From: Flavobacterium sp. SUN046 | Lineage (GTDB): Bacteria; Bacteroidota; Bacteroidia; Flavobacteriales; Flavobacteriaceae | Assembly (NCBI RefSeq): GCF_028867965.1 | Contig: NZ_JAPQNT010000003.1 | Span: 186,001 to 250,000 of the forward strand | DNA: 64,000 nucleotides | Direction of reading: 5' to 3' | In this document: in pieces, positions 37,165 through 46,558 of the stretch | How the letters are laid out: the number at the start of each line of letters is the position of its first letter | Position numbering within the stretch: the stretch's first letter is position 1 | Notes under the pieces: model-generated | Databases searched by the model: none | Seen by the model: only the letters and a program-made list of their open reading frames with translations | What the model was told of the DNA's origin: nothing | Position numbers and translations under genes: made by a program

Positions 37165-38541
37165 ATGATTACACTATTAGCAATAACAGGACTTGGCGTT
37201 TTTTGTCTTATAGCCGAAATATTTAACTTAAGAAAAGCTCTTGTTCCTGTAACAATTCTTGGCTTGTTAGCAGTTCTTGGTTCTACATTAAATTTATATT
37301 CATTTGGAGAATTGAATAGCAATTATAACAACATGATTTTTGCTGATAAATTTGCTAACGCATTTTCGTCACTATTTATTTTACTTACAGTATTTTTAGT
37401 CGCTATGAGTCACGATGTCTATAAAGAACATCAAACTAAAATTTCCGATTTTGTTGCCATAAAAATATTTCTATTAGCTGGTGCGGTTGCAATGGTTTCC
37501 TTTACCAATTTATCAATGTTCTTTTTAGGAATCGAAACACTTTCAATTGCATTGTATATTTTGGCTGGAAGCAGTCGATTAAGCATTAAAAGTAACGAAG
37601 CTGGAATGAAATATTTTTTAATGGGTTCATTCGCATCTGGAATAATTTTATTCGGAATTTGCTTGATTTACGGAGCTTTCGGAACATTCAATTTAATTGA
37701 AATTAGTGAATGGTCTGGTTCTGGTGATGTTGCGGTTTGGTTTCCAATTGGAGTAGCTTTAATCACTATTGGTATGTTGTTCAAAATTGCTGCTGTTCCA
37801 TTTCATTTTTGGGCTCCAGATGTCTACGAAGGTGCGCCACCATTAGTAACTGCAACCATGAGTACTTTAGCGAAAGTAGTAGCTTTTGCAACTTTATACA
37901 AATTATTAGCGGCTATGAATTTGTTTCCGTCGTTTCAATTTCAAAATATTATTGTGGTTATTTCTATTTTATCAATGACGGTTGGAAATATCATGGCATT
38001 GCGTCAAAACAATGTAAAACGTATGTTGGCTTTTTCTGGAATTTCACATGCCGGATTTATGTTAATGACCGTTTTGAGTATTTCTAATTCTACAAATAAT
38101 CTATTATATTATACTTCCGCTTATGCTTTGGCCGGAATTGCTGCTTTTGCTGTAATAATTTCGGTTACTAAAAACAAAGACAACGAAGATGTAGTCAACT
38201 TTAATGGTTTAGGAAAAACCAATCCGTTAATGGCGGCCGTATTGACAGCTTCACTTTTATCAATGGCTGGAATTCCAATATTTGCTGGTTTTTTTGCTAA
38301 ATTTAATTTGTTTACACAAACTATTCAAGCTGGATATTTAGTAGTTGTTATTGCTGGTGTAATCAACTCAATTATAAGTGTTGGATATTACTTCAAATTG
38401 ATTGTAGCAATGTACACTAAAGACGCTAACGAAGAAAAACAAGCAACACCATTTGTATATTATGCCGTTGGAGTGGTTTCAATTTTAATTAATATTCTTA
38501 TCGGAATTTATCCTTCGTTGGTTACTAATTTTTTGAAATAA
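37165..38541 (+). CDS. nuoN: NADH-quinone oxidoreductase subunit N
   Basis: A 458-residue antiporter-like subunit, the last of the operon. The conserved Glu is in FFLGIETLSIALYILAG, and FKIAAVPFHFWAPDVYEGAP is the channel region. A strong terminator follows. Confidence 0.96.
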   Translation: MITLLAITGLGVFCLIAEIFNLRKALVPVTILGLLAVLGSTLNLYSFGELNSNYNNMIFADKFANAFSSLFILLTVFLVAMSHDVYKEHQTKISDFVAIKIFLLAGAVAMVSFTNLSMFFLGIETLSIALYILAGSSRLSIKSNEAGMKYFLMGSFASGIILFGICLIYGAFGTFNLIEISEWSGSGDVAVWFPIGVALITIGMLFKIAAVPFHFWAPDVYEGAPPLVTATMSTLAKVVAFATLYKLLAAMNLFPSFQFQNIIVVISILSMTVGNIMALRQNNVKRMLAFSGISHAGFMLMTVLSISNSTNNLLYYTSAYALAGIAAFAVIISVTKNKDNEDVVNFNGLGKTNPLMAAVLTASLLSMAGIPIFAGFFAKFNLFTQTIQAGYLVVVIAGVINSIISVGYYFKLIVAMYTKDANEEKQATPFVYYAVGVVSILINILIGIYPSLVTNFLK

Positions 38542-38560
38542 CGCTTTTTTAAAATATAGT

Positions 38561-38595
38561 AAAACCATCAAAAGTAATTTTGGTGGTTTTTTTAT
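38561..38595 (+). terminator. Terminator of the nuo operon
   Basis: Stem AACCATCAAAA / TTTTGGTGGTT with one G-T pair and a short loop, followed by a long T-run, 20 nt after nuoN. Confidence 0.8.
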
Positions 38596-38616
38596 TTATT
38601 AACAATTCCAATATTT

Positions 38617-38626
38617 AACGTACGTT
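38617..38626. promoter_or_regulatory. Palindrome upstream of umuC, candidate operator
   Basis: The perfect 10-bp palindrome AACGTACGTT lies 38 nt before the umuC ATG. It could bind a dimeric repressor of this damage-inducible type of operon. No LexA consensus for this organism is available to me. Confidence 0.35.
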
Positions 38627-38664
38627 GATTTCTAATCTAAAATCACATTCTGTAACTTTACAAA

Positions 38665-39930
38665 ATGTATGCTTTAGTCGATTGTAATAATTTTTATGCT
38701 TCGTGCGAACGCGTTTTCCAACCTCATCTTATTGGAAAACCAATCGTTATTTTGTCTAACAACGACGGTTGTATTATCTCCAGAAGTGATGAAGTTAAAA
38801 AATTAGGCATTCCAATGGGCGGACCCGAATTTAAAGTACGTGAAGAACTCAAACAAAAAAACGTACAAGTATTTTCTTCCAACTATGCTTTGTATGGCGA
38901 TTTAAGCAGTCGTGTAATGAAAATTCTTGAGGGTTTTACACCAAATATAGAAGTGTATAGCATTGATGAAGCTTTCTTGAATTTTGACGGCATGAATATT
39001 AAAGAATACCAAGAGTATGGTATTCAAATGAAAAAGCGCATTATGAAATGGTTGAGTATTCCGGTTTCTGTAGGATTTGCTAAGACTAAAGCTTTATCAA
39101 AAGTCGCCAATAAGATTGCTAGAAAATTTCCAGAAGAAACTAAAGGTTCGTATGTAATTGACACTGAAGAGAAGCGTATCAAAGCCTTAAAATGGACCAA
39201 AATTGAAGACGTTTGGGGAATTGGTTTTCGTTTAACAAAGAAAATGCAAGCCAGAAATATTTTAACCGCTTATGATTTTACGCTACCACACAATGATAGT
39301 TTCATTAAAAAAGAAATGGGCGTTGTAGGCATTCGATTGAAAATGGAATTAGAAGGAAAATCGGTTTTAGAAATAGACGAACCAAAAGACAAAAAAAATA
39401 TTGCTGTTACTAGAAGTTTCGATGGAAACATCACCACATTTAGCGAAATGAAAGAACGTGTTTCAACATTTGCAACCGTTTGTGCCGAGAAATTACGGAA
39501 ACAGAATTCGTGCTGTTATGGCATAATTTTATATTTAAGAAAAGACAAATACAAAGTCGAAAAAGACCGCTACAATTTCTATAAAATGGAAACGTTGCCT
39601 TTTGCAAGTAACTCCAATATAACTTTGAGTTCAACTGCGGTAAAACTTTTGAAAGAGCTATTTGAAGAAGGCGAAATTTATAAAAAAGCTGGCGTTATTG
39701 TCACGCAAATTATTCCGCAAGATCAAAAACAATTTCATCTATTTGAAGAAGAAAATCCAAAACATCAAAAACTCATGAAAGTAATAGATGATTTTCATAA
39801 GAAATCAGGCGAACGCAAAATTCGCTTAGGAAACCAAGATTTACAACGCACCTGGAAAATGAAACAAAATCATTTATCTCCAAAATACACCACTGATATT
39901 AAAGATATTTTTACTGTAAAATGCAATTAA
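38665..39930 (+). CDS. umuC: Y-family DNA polymerase, UmuC type
   Basis: A 421-residue translesion polymerase subunit. The palm motifs are MYALVDCNNFYASCERVF at the N-terminus (metal-binding Asp6) and YSIDEAFLNF near residues 97-106 (catalytic Asp-Glu). The little-finger domain and a C-terminal tail with DLQRTWKMKQ follow, as in UmuC, not DinB. It precedes umuD, the opposite of the E. coli order, and overlaps it by 10 nt. Confidence 0.95.
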   Translation: MYALVDCNNFYASCERVFQPHLIGKPIVILSNNDGCIISRSDEVKKLGIPMGGPEFKVREELKQKNVQVFSSNYALYGDLSSRVMKILEGFTPNIEVYSIDEAFLNFDGMNIKEYQEYGIQMKKRIMKWLSIPVSVGFAKTKALSKVANKIARKFPEETKGSYVIDTEEKRIKALKWTKIEDVWGIGFRLTKKMQARNILTAYDFTLPHNDSFIKKEMGVVGIRLKMELEGKSVLEIDEPKDKKNIAVTRSFDGNITTFSEMKERVSTFATVCAEKLRKQNSCCYGIILYLRKDKYKVEKDRYNFYKMETLPFASNSNITLSSTAVKLLKELFEEGEIYKKAGVIVTQIIPQDQKQFHLFEEENPKHQKLMKVIDDFHKKSGERKIRLGNQDLQRTWKMKQNHLSPKYTTDIKDIFTVKCN

Positions 39931-40355
39931 AAAAGAACATCACTTTCTTTCTTCCTGATTTTGAAAACACCAATGAACTACCGTTTATTGCCGGCGGAAT
40001 CAAAGCAGGTTTTCCTTCGCCAGCAGCCGATTTTGACGAAAGTAAAATCAGTTTAGATAACGTATTAGTAAAAAATCGAGAAGCCACTTTTTATGCAAAA
40101 GCAAGCGGAACATCAATGATTGGCGCCGGAATTGATGATGGCGATATATTAGTTATTGATAGAAGCATTGAGCCACAAAACAATAAAGTTGCAGTATGTT
40201 TTATTGATGGTGAGTTTACCGTTAAGCGAATTATAATAGACAAAAATCAGGTTTTTCTAATGCCTGAAAATGAAGCATTTCAACCAATAAAAATAACCGA
40301 CGACAACGAATTAATCATTTGGGGTATCGTTACTTATGTTATAAAAAGCGTGTAA
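39921..40355 (+). CDS. umuD: UmuD-like S24 autoprotease
   Basis: A 144-residue LexA/UmuD-family protein. The cleavage site candidate is Ala-Gly in GIKAGFPSPAADF (about residues 27-39). The nucleophile Ser is in ASGTSMIGAGI and the general-base Lys in NNKVAVCFIDGEFTVKR. RecA-stimulated self-cleavage would activate it as partner of UmuC. No DNA-binding domain, so it is not LexA. Confidence 0.92.
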   Translation: MQLKKNITFFLPDFENTNELPFIAGGIKAGFPSPAADFDESKISLDNVLVKNREATFYAKASGTSMIGAGIDDGDILVIDRSIEPQNNKVAVCFIDGEFTVKRIIIDKNQVFLMPENEAFQPIKITDDNELIIWGIVTYVIKSV

Positions 40356-40403
40356 GCTTTAGTTCTTTAAATCAATTGAAAATTGTCTTAAAGGATAAAT
40401 TAC

Positions 40404-43400
40404 TTAGTATTTACTTTCTAATTTTGATAATCTTTCTAAAATATCTTGATTAATTTTATTTTGATTAATAATTTTTTCTTTTAAAATTTCAATCTCATTT
40501 TTTAAATCTTCATTTTTTTCATTTAATTCTTTAATTGCATTTATTGATGCAATTAAAATTGGATGTATATTAAAATTTAAAAATCCATCAGCATCAATAC
40601 CAACAGCATCTGGGAAAAGTGGTTGAACTTCCTGAGCAATAAAACCAGCAAATTCTGTATCTAAAACTTTTTGTTCAAATTTTCGTTCTCCAGCATTTTT
40701 ATAATTAAAACGAATTGGGTTGAGTTGCAAAATTTCATTTAATCCTTTTGTGTAGTTTCCATTAATTGTTTTTAACCTTTTATCGGAAACAATTGTCCAT
40801 GTGGTAGAACCAGGTTTTCTTCCTTCGTTTAACGAAAGTTCAAATTGTCCGCCTGGAGTTGGAGTTCCTATTCCAACATCTCCAGCGCTTGTAATAATCA
40901 TTCTGTTCGTGTTACCTCCTGATCTGAATTGTAAAGTTTCAGTAGCATTATTAAATAATAATCCTCCTCTAATTGACCCTAAATTTGAACCAAATAAAGT
41001 GCCAGTTTCTGCAGTAGATGGTGCTAAAAAATGTTGATAAATTGGCCCATTACTTTCAAGTACAAAGTCAGAATTCCCATTTGGTGTTGCGCCACTTGTT
41101 CCTGTAAAAAGGTGTAATTTTCTGATTGGATTATTAGTTCCAATCCCTATGTTTCCATCGTTTTTTATTGACATCCTTGTGGCAATAGTATTCGATCCAT
41201 CAGGAGTAGTTAAAAAATCTAAACGACCAGGCATACTGGTTGAAGAGACTGTACCGTCAACAGTAGCTTTTATGCCTGATGAAGCGATAAAACTTGAACC
41301 ATTATAACCACTAAAAAAAATATTTCCTAAATTTGTATTGTTAGTAATAGCTATAGGCAATGAATTAATGCCAGCTGACATTCCAAAATATAATGATGTT
41401 GGATCGTTTAAGTTGTTTGAAGCTTGGAAAATAATATTATTATCAGCAGAATTAGAGGCAACAATTAACTTTGGGTTTTGACTAACAGATGCGCTGTAAG
41501 TAGAAAGTATATTATTATTTCCAATTTCAATTCTACCATCGTTTTTAATCCTTAAACTTTCTTGACTATTTGTTCTAAACGTTAAATCAGTATTATCTAA
41601 AGTTCCGATAAAATTATTTGAGCTGTTGGTATTAGCGTTTCCCACTAATCCCCATGCATTCGCAGTTGTATTTTGCCAAGTAGCAGTTCCGTTGGCATCA
41701 CTTGTGAGTACTTTTCCAGCCGCTTGATTACCATCTACCATTCTTATATTGCCTGTAATGTGTAATTCATCTAAAGGAGTTACAGTTTTAATTCCAATAT
41801 TCCCATTCGTTGCAACTCTTAATCCTTCTATATTATTACTTTTTAAAACTAGAGGTTGAAAATCTGCAGTTCCAACAAAATTAGTTCCTGCAATTGTTCC
41901 TGCATTACCGTTTTGCGCCCACATATTTGTAGTAACTGGTGGTGAACCAACAATTCCACCACCACCATTTGGATCAATAACAGTTAAGGTTCTATAAGAT
42001 TTGAAAACAGACCCAAAAGCTGTAAAAGGTAGGCTTGGGTTATTAAATATTTGACCGTATGGAAGTGACCATTGAATTTGAATAGTTTGAGAAATACCTA
42101 TTGGTACATTAATTGGGTATGAAATATTAGTTTCCCAAGTTGTAACATCATCTGTGAAAAATGTCCCTACATTTACAATAGATTGATTTGTTGCAGTTTG
42201 CCAACCAGTAACTGGAACTCCATTTAACAGAATTTGAAAAAAAAGGGCACTGTTAATAAAGGAATCATCATTTCGATAACCTGCAGCTGAAAAATTAATT
42301 AGTGCAACATTATCCTTTGGTGTAAAAGTAATGCTCATCTGATCTAACAATGTAAATGCATTAGTTGTAAAATCATTTGTTGTGCCAACTACAGAATAAT
42401 AAGTTGGATTATTTTCTCCATTAACATCAAATCGTATCCATTTTGTACCATTCCAATAATAAAAACCAGGATAAACATTATTAGGGCTTGCACCAGATGT
42501 TGCAATGTTGTATATTAGAGTACTAGTATCTAATAATCCGCCTTGAGGATTAACAACTGGAAGTGCTGCGGTTGCAGAAGTCAATGCTATTCTAGGTATT
42601 AAAACACCATTTTTGTTTGAAGTGATGTCTAAAACTCCGTTTGGACTTGTTGTTCCAACTCCTATATTAGTTGAAGTTGTAGCTCCATTAACACCATTAA
42701 TACTACCCAAAATCATCGAATTACTAGTGCCAACTTGGGAATTTATACCAATTGCAGTAGCATTTGATAACGTACTTGAGCTTGCATTGCTATTGAATCC
42801 TACAAAAGTATTTCCTGTTCCAAAAGTATTTAAACTTCCGGTTGATGCTCCTAAATAGGTATTTAAACTTCCGGTTCCGTTATTAGCTCCTGAAAAATAT
42901 CCTAAAAATGAATTGTTTGTACCTGTAGTATTCCCATTTCCTGAAAAAGAACCAACAAAAACATTTTGATTAGCACTATTAAAAATACCAGCACCATTAC
43001 CAATTAAAACATTATTTGAGCCATTCATTCCATTAGCGCCAGCTCTTCTTCCGATAAAAACATTTTGACCTCCAGAAATATTATCTCGTCCAGCTTCTGC
43101 ACCTATAAAAGTGTTGTCAAATAAAGTATTAGCATTACCACTTAGGTTTCCAAAAAAGGTATTTGTTGAGGTAATCTTACCTGCTTGGCTGTTAAATCTT
43201 TTAAAAACTAAATCAACATTATCAGTTGTTCCAACAAAATTATTTGTAGCATTTGTACCAGCATTTCCAGTTAATTTCCAAGCAGAATTATTATTCCCAA
43301 CAGGAAGCCATGTTATAGTTGGATTATTCCAATAATAAAATCCGGGTTGATTCGTTCCTGATAATGTTGTTAAAAAAACCATCATTCCTTGTTGAGCAAA

Positions 43401-43586
43401 TGTTGGATTAATTGCTGGAAATGCGTCAACTTTGGGAATTAAAATCCCATCTGTATTGGTTGGTATAGCTTGATTGCTTGATTGAATGTCGAGTTGTGCA
43501 TTTGGAACAGTTGTATTTATTCCTACTTGACTAAATCCAAAAATAGAAATTAAAAAAAACGGTATTATGGATAAGTGTTTTTTCAT
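40404..43586 (-). CDS. Secreted fibre-like protein with C-terminal peptidase S74 (intramolecular chaperone) domain
   Basis: A 1060-residue protein with a signal peptide ending FGFSQ. Residues about 155-275 contain seven NxFIGxxAG-like units (NTFIGAEAG, NVFIGRRAG, NVLIGNGAG, NVFVGSFSG, NSFLGYFSG, NTYLGASTG, NTFVGFNSN), as expected for a trimeric beta-solenoid or head domain. Repeated GNIGI(G/K)T.TP blocks follow. The S74 domain begins at SDKRLKTI (934), has FAGFIAQEVQPLFPDAVG, and ends in a coiled coil. In phage tailspikes this domain folds the trimer and cuts itself off at its N-terminal Ser. It is probably a surface adhesin or exported filament. Divergent from the LytTR/LytS pair. Confidence 0.85.
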   Translation of the reverse strand: MKKHLSIIPFFLISIFGFSQVGINTTVPNAQLDIQSSNQAIPTNTDGILIPKVDAFPAINPTFAQQGMMVFLTTLSGTNQPGFYYWNNPTITWLPVGNNNSAWKLTGNAGTNATNNFVGTTDNVDLVFKRFNSQAGKITSTNTFFGNLSGNANTLFDNTFIGAEAGRDNISGGQNVFIGRRAGANGMNGSNNVLIGNGAGIFNSANQNVFVGSFSGNGNTTGTNNSFLGYFSGANNGTGSLNTYLGASTGSLNTFGTGNTFVGFNSNASSSTLSNATAIGINSQVGTSNSMILGSINGVNGATTSTNIGVGTTSPNGVLDITSNKNGVLIPRIALTSATAALPVVNPQGGLLDTSTLIYNIATSGASPNNVYPGFYYWNGTKWIRFDVNGENNPTYYSVVGTTNDFTTNAFTLLDQMSITFTPKDNVALINFSAAGYRNDDSFINSALFFQILLNGVPVTGWQTATNQSIVNVGTFFTDDVTTWETNISYPINVPIGISQTIQIQWSLPYGQIFNNPSLPFTAFGSVFKSYRTLTVIDPNGGGGIVGSPPVTTNMWAQNGNAGTIAGTNFVGTADFQPLVLKSNNIEGLRVATNGNIGIKTVTPLDELHITGNIRMVDGNQAAGKVLTSDANGTATWQNTTANAWGLVGNANTNSSNNFIGTLDNTDLTFRTNSQESLRIKNDGRIEIGNNNILSTYSASVSQNPKLIVASNSADNNIIFQASNNLNDPTSLYFGMSAGINSLPIAITNNTNLGNIFFSGYNGSSFIASSGIKATVDGTVSSTSMPGRLDFLTTPDGSNTIATRMSIKNDGNIGIGTNNPIRKLHLFTGTSGATPNGNSDFVLESNGPIYQHFLAPSTAETGTLFGSNLGSIRGGLLFNNATETLQFRSGGNTNRMIITSAGDVGIGTPTPGGQFELSLNEGRKPGSTTWTIVSDKRLKTINGNYTKGLNEILQLNPIRFNYKNAGERKFEQKVLDTEFAGFIAQEVQPLFPDAVGIDADGFLNFNIHPILIASINAIKELNEKNEDLKNEIEILKEKIINQNKINQDILERLSKLESKY

Positions 43587-43878
43587 AATTAAATTATATC
43601 AAATTAAATTTTCACTTCTAATTGTCTATTAGACAGCATACTAATTTAATATTTTAACTAAATACTTTTTAGTAATTTTTATGAATGGTTTAAAATAGTG
43701 TATAGTGTACATTATTTAAATACTATTTAATTTAAAAAAATTAATTCTTCATTTTACAAACACAAATTACCATCAATAAGTGTTTTTAATCAAATTATAA
43801 TCAGTTTGTTACAATTTACACATATACTTAGTTTTTTTTAAATCAAATAGTTTAACTTTATCTAAAGAAAAGAACAAA
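43587..43878. other. 292-bp divergent intergenic region
   Basis: Very AT-rich region between the S74 fibre gene and the LytTR regulator, presumably with both promoters. TAACTTTA at 43853-43860 is a near match to the -7 box for the regulator. I see no strong hairpin or clear LytTR-type paired sites. Confidence 0.45.
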
Positions 43879-44619
43879 ATGATTGAAGTAATAATTATAG
43901 ATGATGAAATTAGTTCTATTAAAAGTTTAGAATGGGAATTGCAAAATTTTTGTAAAGATATCGTTGTTTTAAAATCATTTAGTAATCCTATTTTAGCACA
44001 GCAATTTTTGAGTCAAAACGCTGTTGATTGTATTTTTTTAGATATAGAAATGCCTCAAATGGATGGTTTTCAGTTTTTAGAGTCATTTTCTAAAAGAAGT
44101 TTTTCTGTAGTTATTACCACTGCTTATGATCAATATGCAATTAAAGCAATAAAAGCAAAAGCATTTGATTATCTATTAAAACCTATAGATTCCGACGATT
44201 TAATAGCTTGTGTAGAAAAATTGAGAGGTGATAAAAATGAACTTTCTGTTCATGAAAAACTCGAAAATACTTTAGAAAATATGTTGCAAAAAAGTTATAC
44301 TAACGTAAAAAAAATTAGTGTAACATCTGACGGTAAAATTAATTTTATTAATCCGGACGACATTATATATTGTGAAAGTGATGGTAATTATTGTACTATT
44401 TATCTAGAAAATAAAGAAAAATTATTTATAACTCACAAACTAAAATTTATGGAAGAAAAGCTAAATGATTTATTCTTTTTTCGAATTCACAATTCTTACT
44501 TAATTAATTTAAATAAAGTAAAAGAGTTTCATAAAGCAGATGAATATGTTGTTTTGAGTAATCAAATTAAAATACCAGTTTCTAGACAAAAAAAATCTTC
44601 TTTTTTAGATAAATTATAA
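43879..44619 (+). CDS. LytTR-family response regulator
   Basis: A 246-residue regulator. The receiver domain has acidic pair Asp8-Asp9, phospho-acceptor Asp55 (CIFLDIEMP), Thr in VVITTAY and Lys in YLLKP. The C-terminal LytTR DNA-binding domain (about 140-246) has DIIYCESDGNYCTIYL and FRIHNSYLINLNKVKEF. It is paired with the LytS-type kinase, whose start is 1 nt downstream. The divergent surface protein is a natural target candidate. Confidence 0.93.
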   Translation: MIEVIIIDDEISSIKSLEWELQNFCKDIVVLKSFSNPILAQQFLSQNAVDCIFLDIEMPQMDGFQFLESFSKRSFSVVITTAYDQYAIKAIKAKAFDYLLKPIDSDDLIACVEKLRGDKNELSVHEKLENTLENMLQKSYTNVKKISVTSDGKINFINPDDIIYCESDGNYCTIYLENKEKLFITHKLKFMEEKLNDLFFFRIHNSYLINLNKVKEFHKADEYVVLSNQIKIPVSRQKKSSFLDKL

Positions 44620-44620
44620 T

Positions 44621-46108
44621 TTGAACTTACTTCAATTACCAATATCGTATTGTTTACTCTGGTCATTTGTAATGTCGGGACTTCTCATTTACATTGGATT
44701 GTGTAGCATAATTTATTTTAAAAGCAAACAAAAAATGTATTTGTATTATGGTATTTACAACTTATTATTGTTTTTTTATATTTATACCAAGACACCATTT
44801 GAATCTATTTTAGTATTCTCTTTTCCTTTTGATAGTCGTTTTTCAGGAGTTAACTATTTTGTTCAAATTCTTTACAACTCTTTTTTATTCTTTTTTTATA
44901 ATGATTTTGTTGAGTATAAAATTTATTTTCCAAAGTTTGAAAAACGTCTGATATTATTTTTAAGAATTATTTTAGCAAGTTCATCAATAGTTTTTATTGA
45001 AAGTTTAGTTTTTAATAACAAACTAATTAACCTGTATTTCTTTTATATCTTTATTCCTTTAATGAATGTCTTTGTAATTTATGCAATTGTAAAAGCCTCA
45101 CAAATTACAGCTAGTAAACTTAAATATTTCATAATTCTTGGAACATTTTTTTACAATGTATTTGCTTATATATCATTATATAAAACCTTAATAAATGATT
45201 ATGCAATAGAACCTATAAATTATTTTTTAATAGGTATTGTTTTAGAATCTGTTGTTTTTGTTTTAGGAATTACATATAAAATTAATTTAATCTACACCGA
45301 AAGGATTCAAGCTCAAAAGAGAATTATCAAAGAACAAAACCAAATTCAGCATCTTAAAGAAAACCATCAAAAAAAATTAGAATTTGAATTAAATACTAAA
45401 GTAGAGGAACTAAAAAAAGCACTTCAAAAATCAGAAGACGAAAAATTAAAATCATTAACATTGACATTTGAAAATGAAATTTCATTATTAAAGTTGGAAT
45501 CTTTAAGAAGTCAAATGAATCCGCATTTTATTTTTAATGCACTCAATTCTATAAAAGTTTATCTTATTGAAAACGACAAAGAAAAAGCAATTTATTATTT
45601 AAATAAATTTTCTAAATTGATTAGAAAAATCCTTGAAAGTTCACGTACCGACAGTATTTCATTAGAAGAAGAATTAAATATTATTGAATTATACATGAGC
45701 ATTGAAAATATAAGATTTAACAATGAAATTGATTTTTTAATTATTAAAAATGAAATTAACCTAACTTCTATTAAGGTTCCAGGTTTAATCTTACAGCCAT
45801 TTATTGAAAACTCTCTTTGGCATGGATTGATGCTTAAAGACGGCAAAAAAAATATTACAATAAATGTTGCTCAAGAAAAGGCAATAACAATTTTAACCAT
45901 TTTAGATAACGGAATTGGACGTAAAAAAGCCGAAGAAAACGTTGCGAAAAAATCATTTAAAAGAGAATCTTTAGGCTTACAATTCACAAATGAGCGGCTT
46001 AAGTATTTTAATCAAAAACTAAAGACTAATTACAATTTTACTTTTGAGGATTTATATGATGAAATAGGAATTCCTATAGGTACCAAAGTCGAATTCAAAT
46101 TTAGTTAA
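44621..46108 (+). CDS. LytS-type (HisKA_7TM-like) membrane histidine kinase
   Basis: A 495-residue kinase. About seven hydrophobic segments cover residues 10-225, a coiled coil follows (228-290), then a His_kinase domain with His302 in QMNPHFIFNALNS and an HATPase with LQPFIENSLWHG and DNGIGRKKAEE. The chosen start is a TTG 1 nt after the regulator stop; an ATG 17 codons in (44672) would cut into the first hydrophobic segment. No extracellular sensor domain precedes the helices. Confidence 0.9.
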   Translation: MNLLQLPISYCLLWSFVMSGLLIYIGLCSIIYFKSKQKMYLYYGIYNLLLFFYIYTKTPFESILVFSFPFDSRFSGVNYFVQILYNSFLFFFYNDFVEYKIYFPKFEKRLILFLRIILASSSIVFIESLVFNNKLINLYFFYIFIPLMNVFVIYAIVKASQITASKLKYFIILGTFFYNVFAYISLYKTLINDYAIEPINYFLIGIVLESVVFVLGITYKINLIYTERIQAQKRIIKEQNQIQHLKENHQKKLEFELNTKVEELKKALQKSEDEKLKSLTLTFENEISLLKLESLRSQMNPHFIFNALNSIKVYLIENDKEKAIYYLNKFSKLIRKILESSRTDSISLEEELNIIELYMSIENIRFNNEIDFLIIKNEINLTSIKVPGLILQPFIENSLWHGLMLKDGKKNITINVAQEKAITILTILDNGIGRKKAEENVAKKSFKRESLGLQFTNERLKYFNQKLKTNYNFTFEDLYDEIGIPIGTKVEFKFS

Positions 46109-46192
46109 AAAGATTTTTTTATTTTTTGTAAAATGAATTTACAGTATACCAGTAAGGTCTGAAATAGTTCAATAGACAAATTTCAAATAAAA

Positions 46193-46243
46193 AAGCCTCT
46201 GATTTCTCAGAAGCTTTTAAGTACCCGGAGCCGGAGTCGAACC
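46193..46243. repeat. 51-bp direct repeat, copy 1 (partial tRNA 3' end plus terminator)
   Basis: Identical over 51 bp to 46298-46348 at an offset of 105 bp. On the minus strand it comprises the last 22 nt of the tRNA-Leu gene and the following hairpin. Upstream of the 22 nt the sequence is unrelated to a tRNA. Confidence 0.9.
46222..46243 (-). pseudogene. tRNA-Leu 3' fragment
   Basis: Twenty-two nucleotides matching the T-loop, T-stem 3' half, acceptor 3' strand and discriminator base of the intact tRNA. The 5' part of a tRNA is absent, so it cannot function. Confidence 0.75.
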
Positions 46244-46295
46244 TATAATGGTGTGACTCCAGCTTTTTTTCTAAATTAAAGTTTTTCATATAAAA

Positions 46296-46323
46296 AAAAG
46301 CCTCTGATTTCTCAGAAGCTTTT
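46296..46323 (-). terminator. Terminator of tRNA-Leu
   Basis: Hairpin AAAAGCCTCTGA-tttc-TCAGAAGCTTTT with one mismatch; on the minus strand it ends in a T-run directly after the tRNA. A second exact copy lies at 46191-46217. Confidence 0.7.
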
Positions 46324-46348
46324 AAGTACCCGGAGCCGGAGTCGAACC
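46298..46348. repeat. 51-bp direct repeat, copy 2 (within intact tRNA and terminator)
   Basis: The intact counterpart of copy 1 at 46193-46243. A-runs before both copies differ by two bases. Confidence 0.9.
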
Positions 46349-46406
46349 GGCACGGTTTCCCACAGGTGTTTGAGACCAGCGCGTCTACCAATTCCGCCAT
46401 CCGGGC
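46327..46406 (-). tRNA. tRNA-Leu (anticodon CAA)
   Basis: An 80-nt gene on the minus strand. The acceptor stem GCCCGGA pairs with TCCGGGT, and the D arm has ggaattggtagac. Anticodon loop CTCAAAC gives CAA. There is a long variable arm as in class II tRNAs, and T arm GCCGG-ttcgact-CCGGC. CCA is not encoded. As read, the anticodon stem CTGGT/ACCTG has one U-U mismatch at its second pair. A terminator follows at once. Confidence 0.92.
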
Positions 46407-46558
46407 TTAGCAGACATTGAAATAAAAAAAATTACTTCAACGCAATAAATTGATGTTTTAAAAACTTCAATTCCTTTAACACGATGCAAATTTAATAATT
46501 AAAATCATATTTTCAAGAAAATACTTAAAAATATCCTTTCAGAGTCCGATTTTATTTC

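Noticed and set aside
42780-43120. Repeats that might look like a CRISPR array
   Set aside because: They are degenerate coding repeats (NxFIGxxAG) in frame within the S74 fibre gene, not identical direct repeats with unique spacers.
46119-46400. 93-aa ORF starting MAELVDALVSNTC over the tRNA-Leu
   Set aside because: It is a translation of the tRNA gene and its duplicate; the protein even repeats itself because of the 51-bp repeat. Well-known type of artefact.
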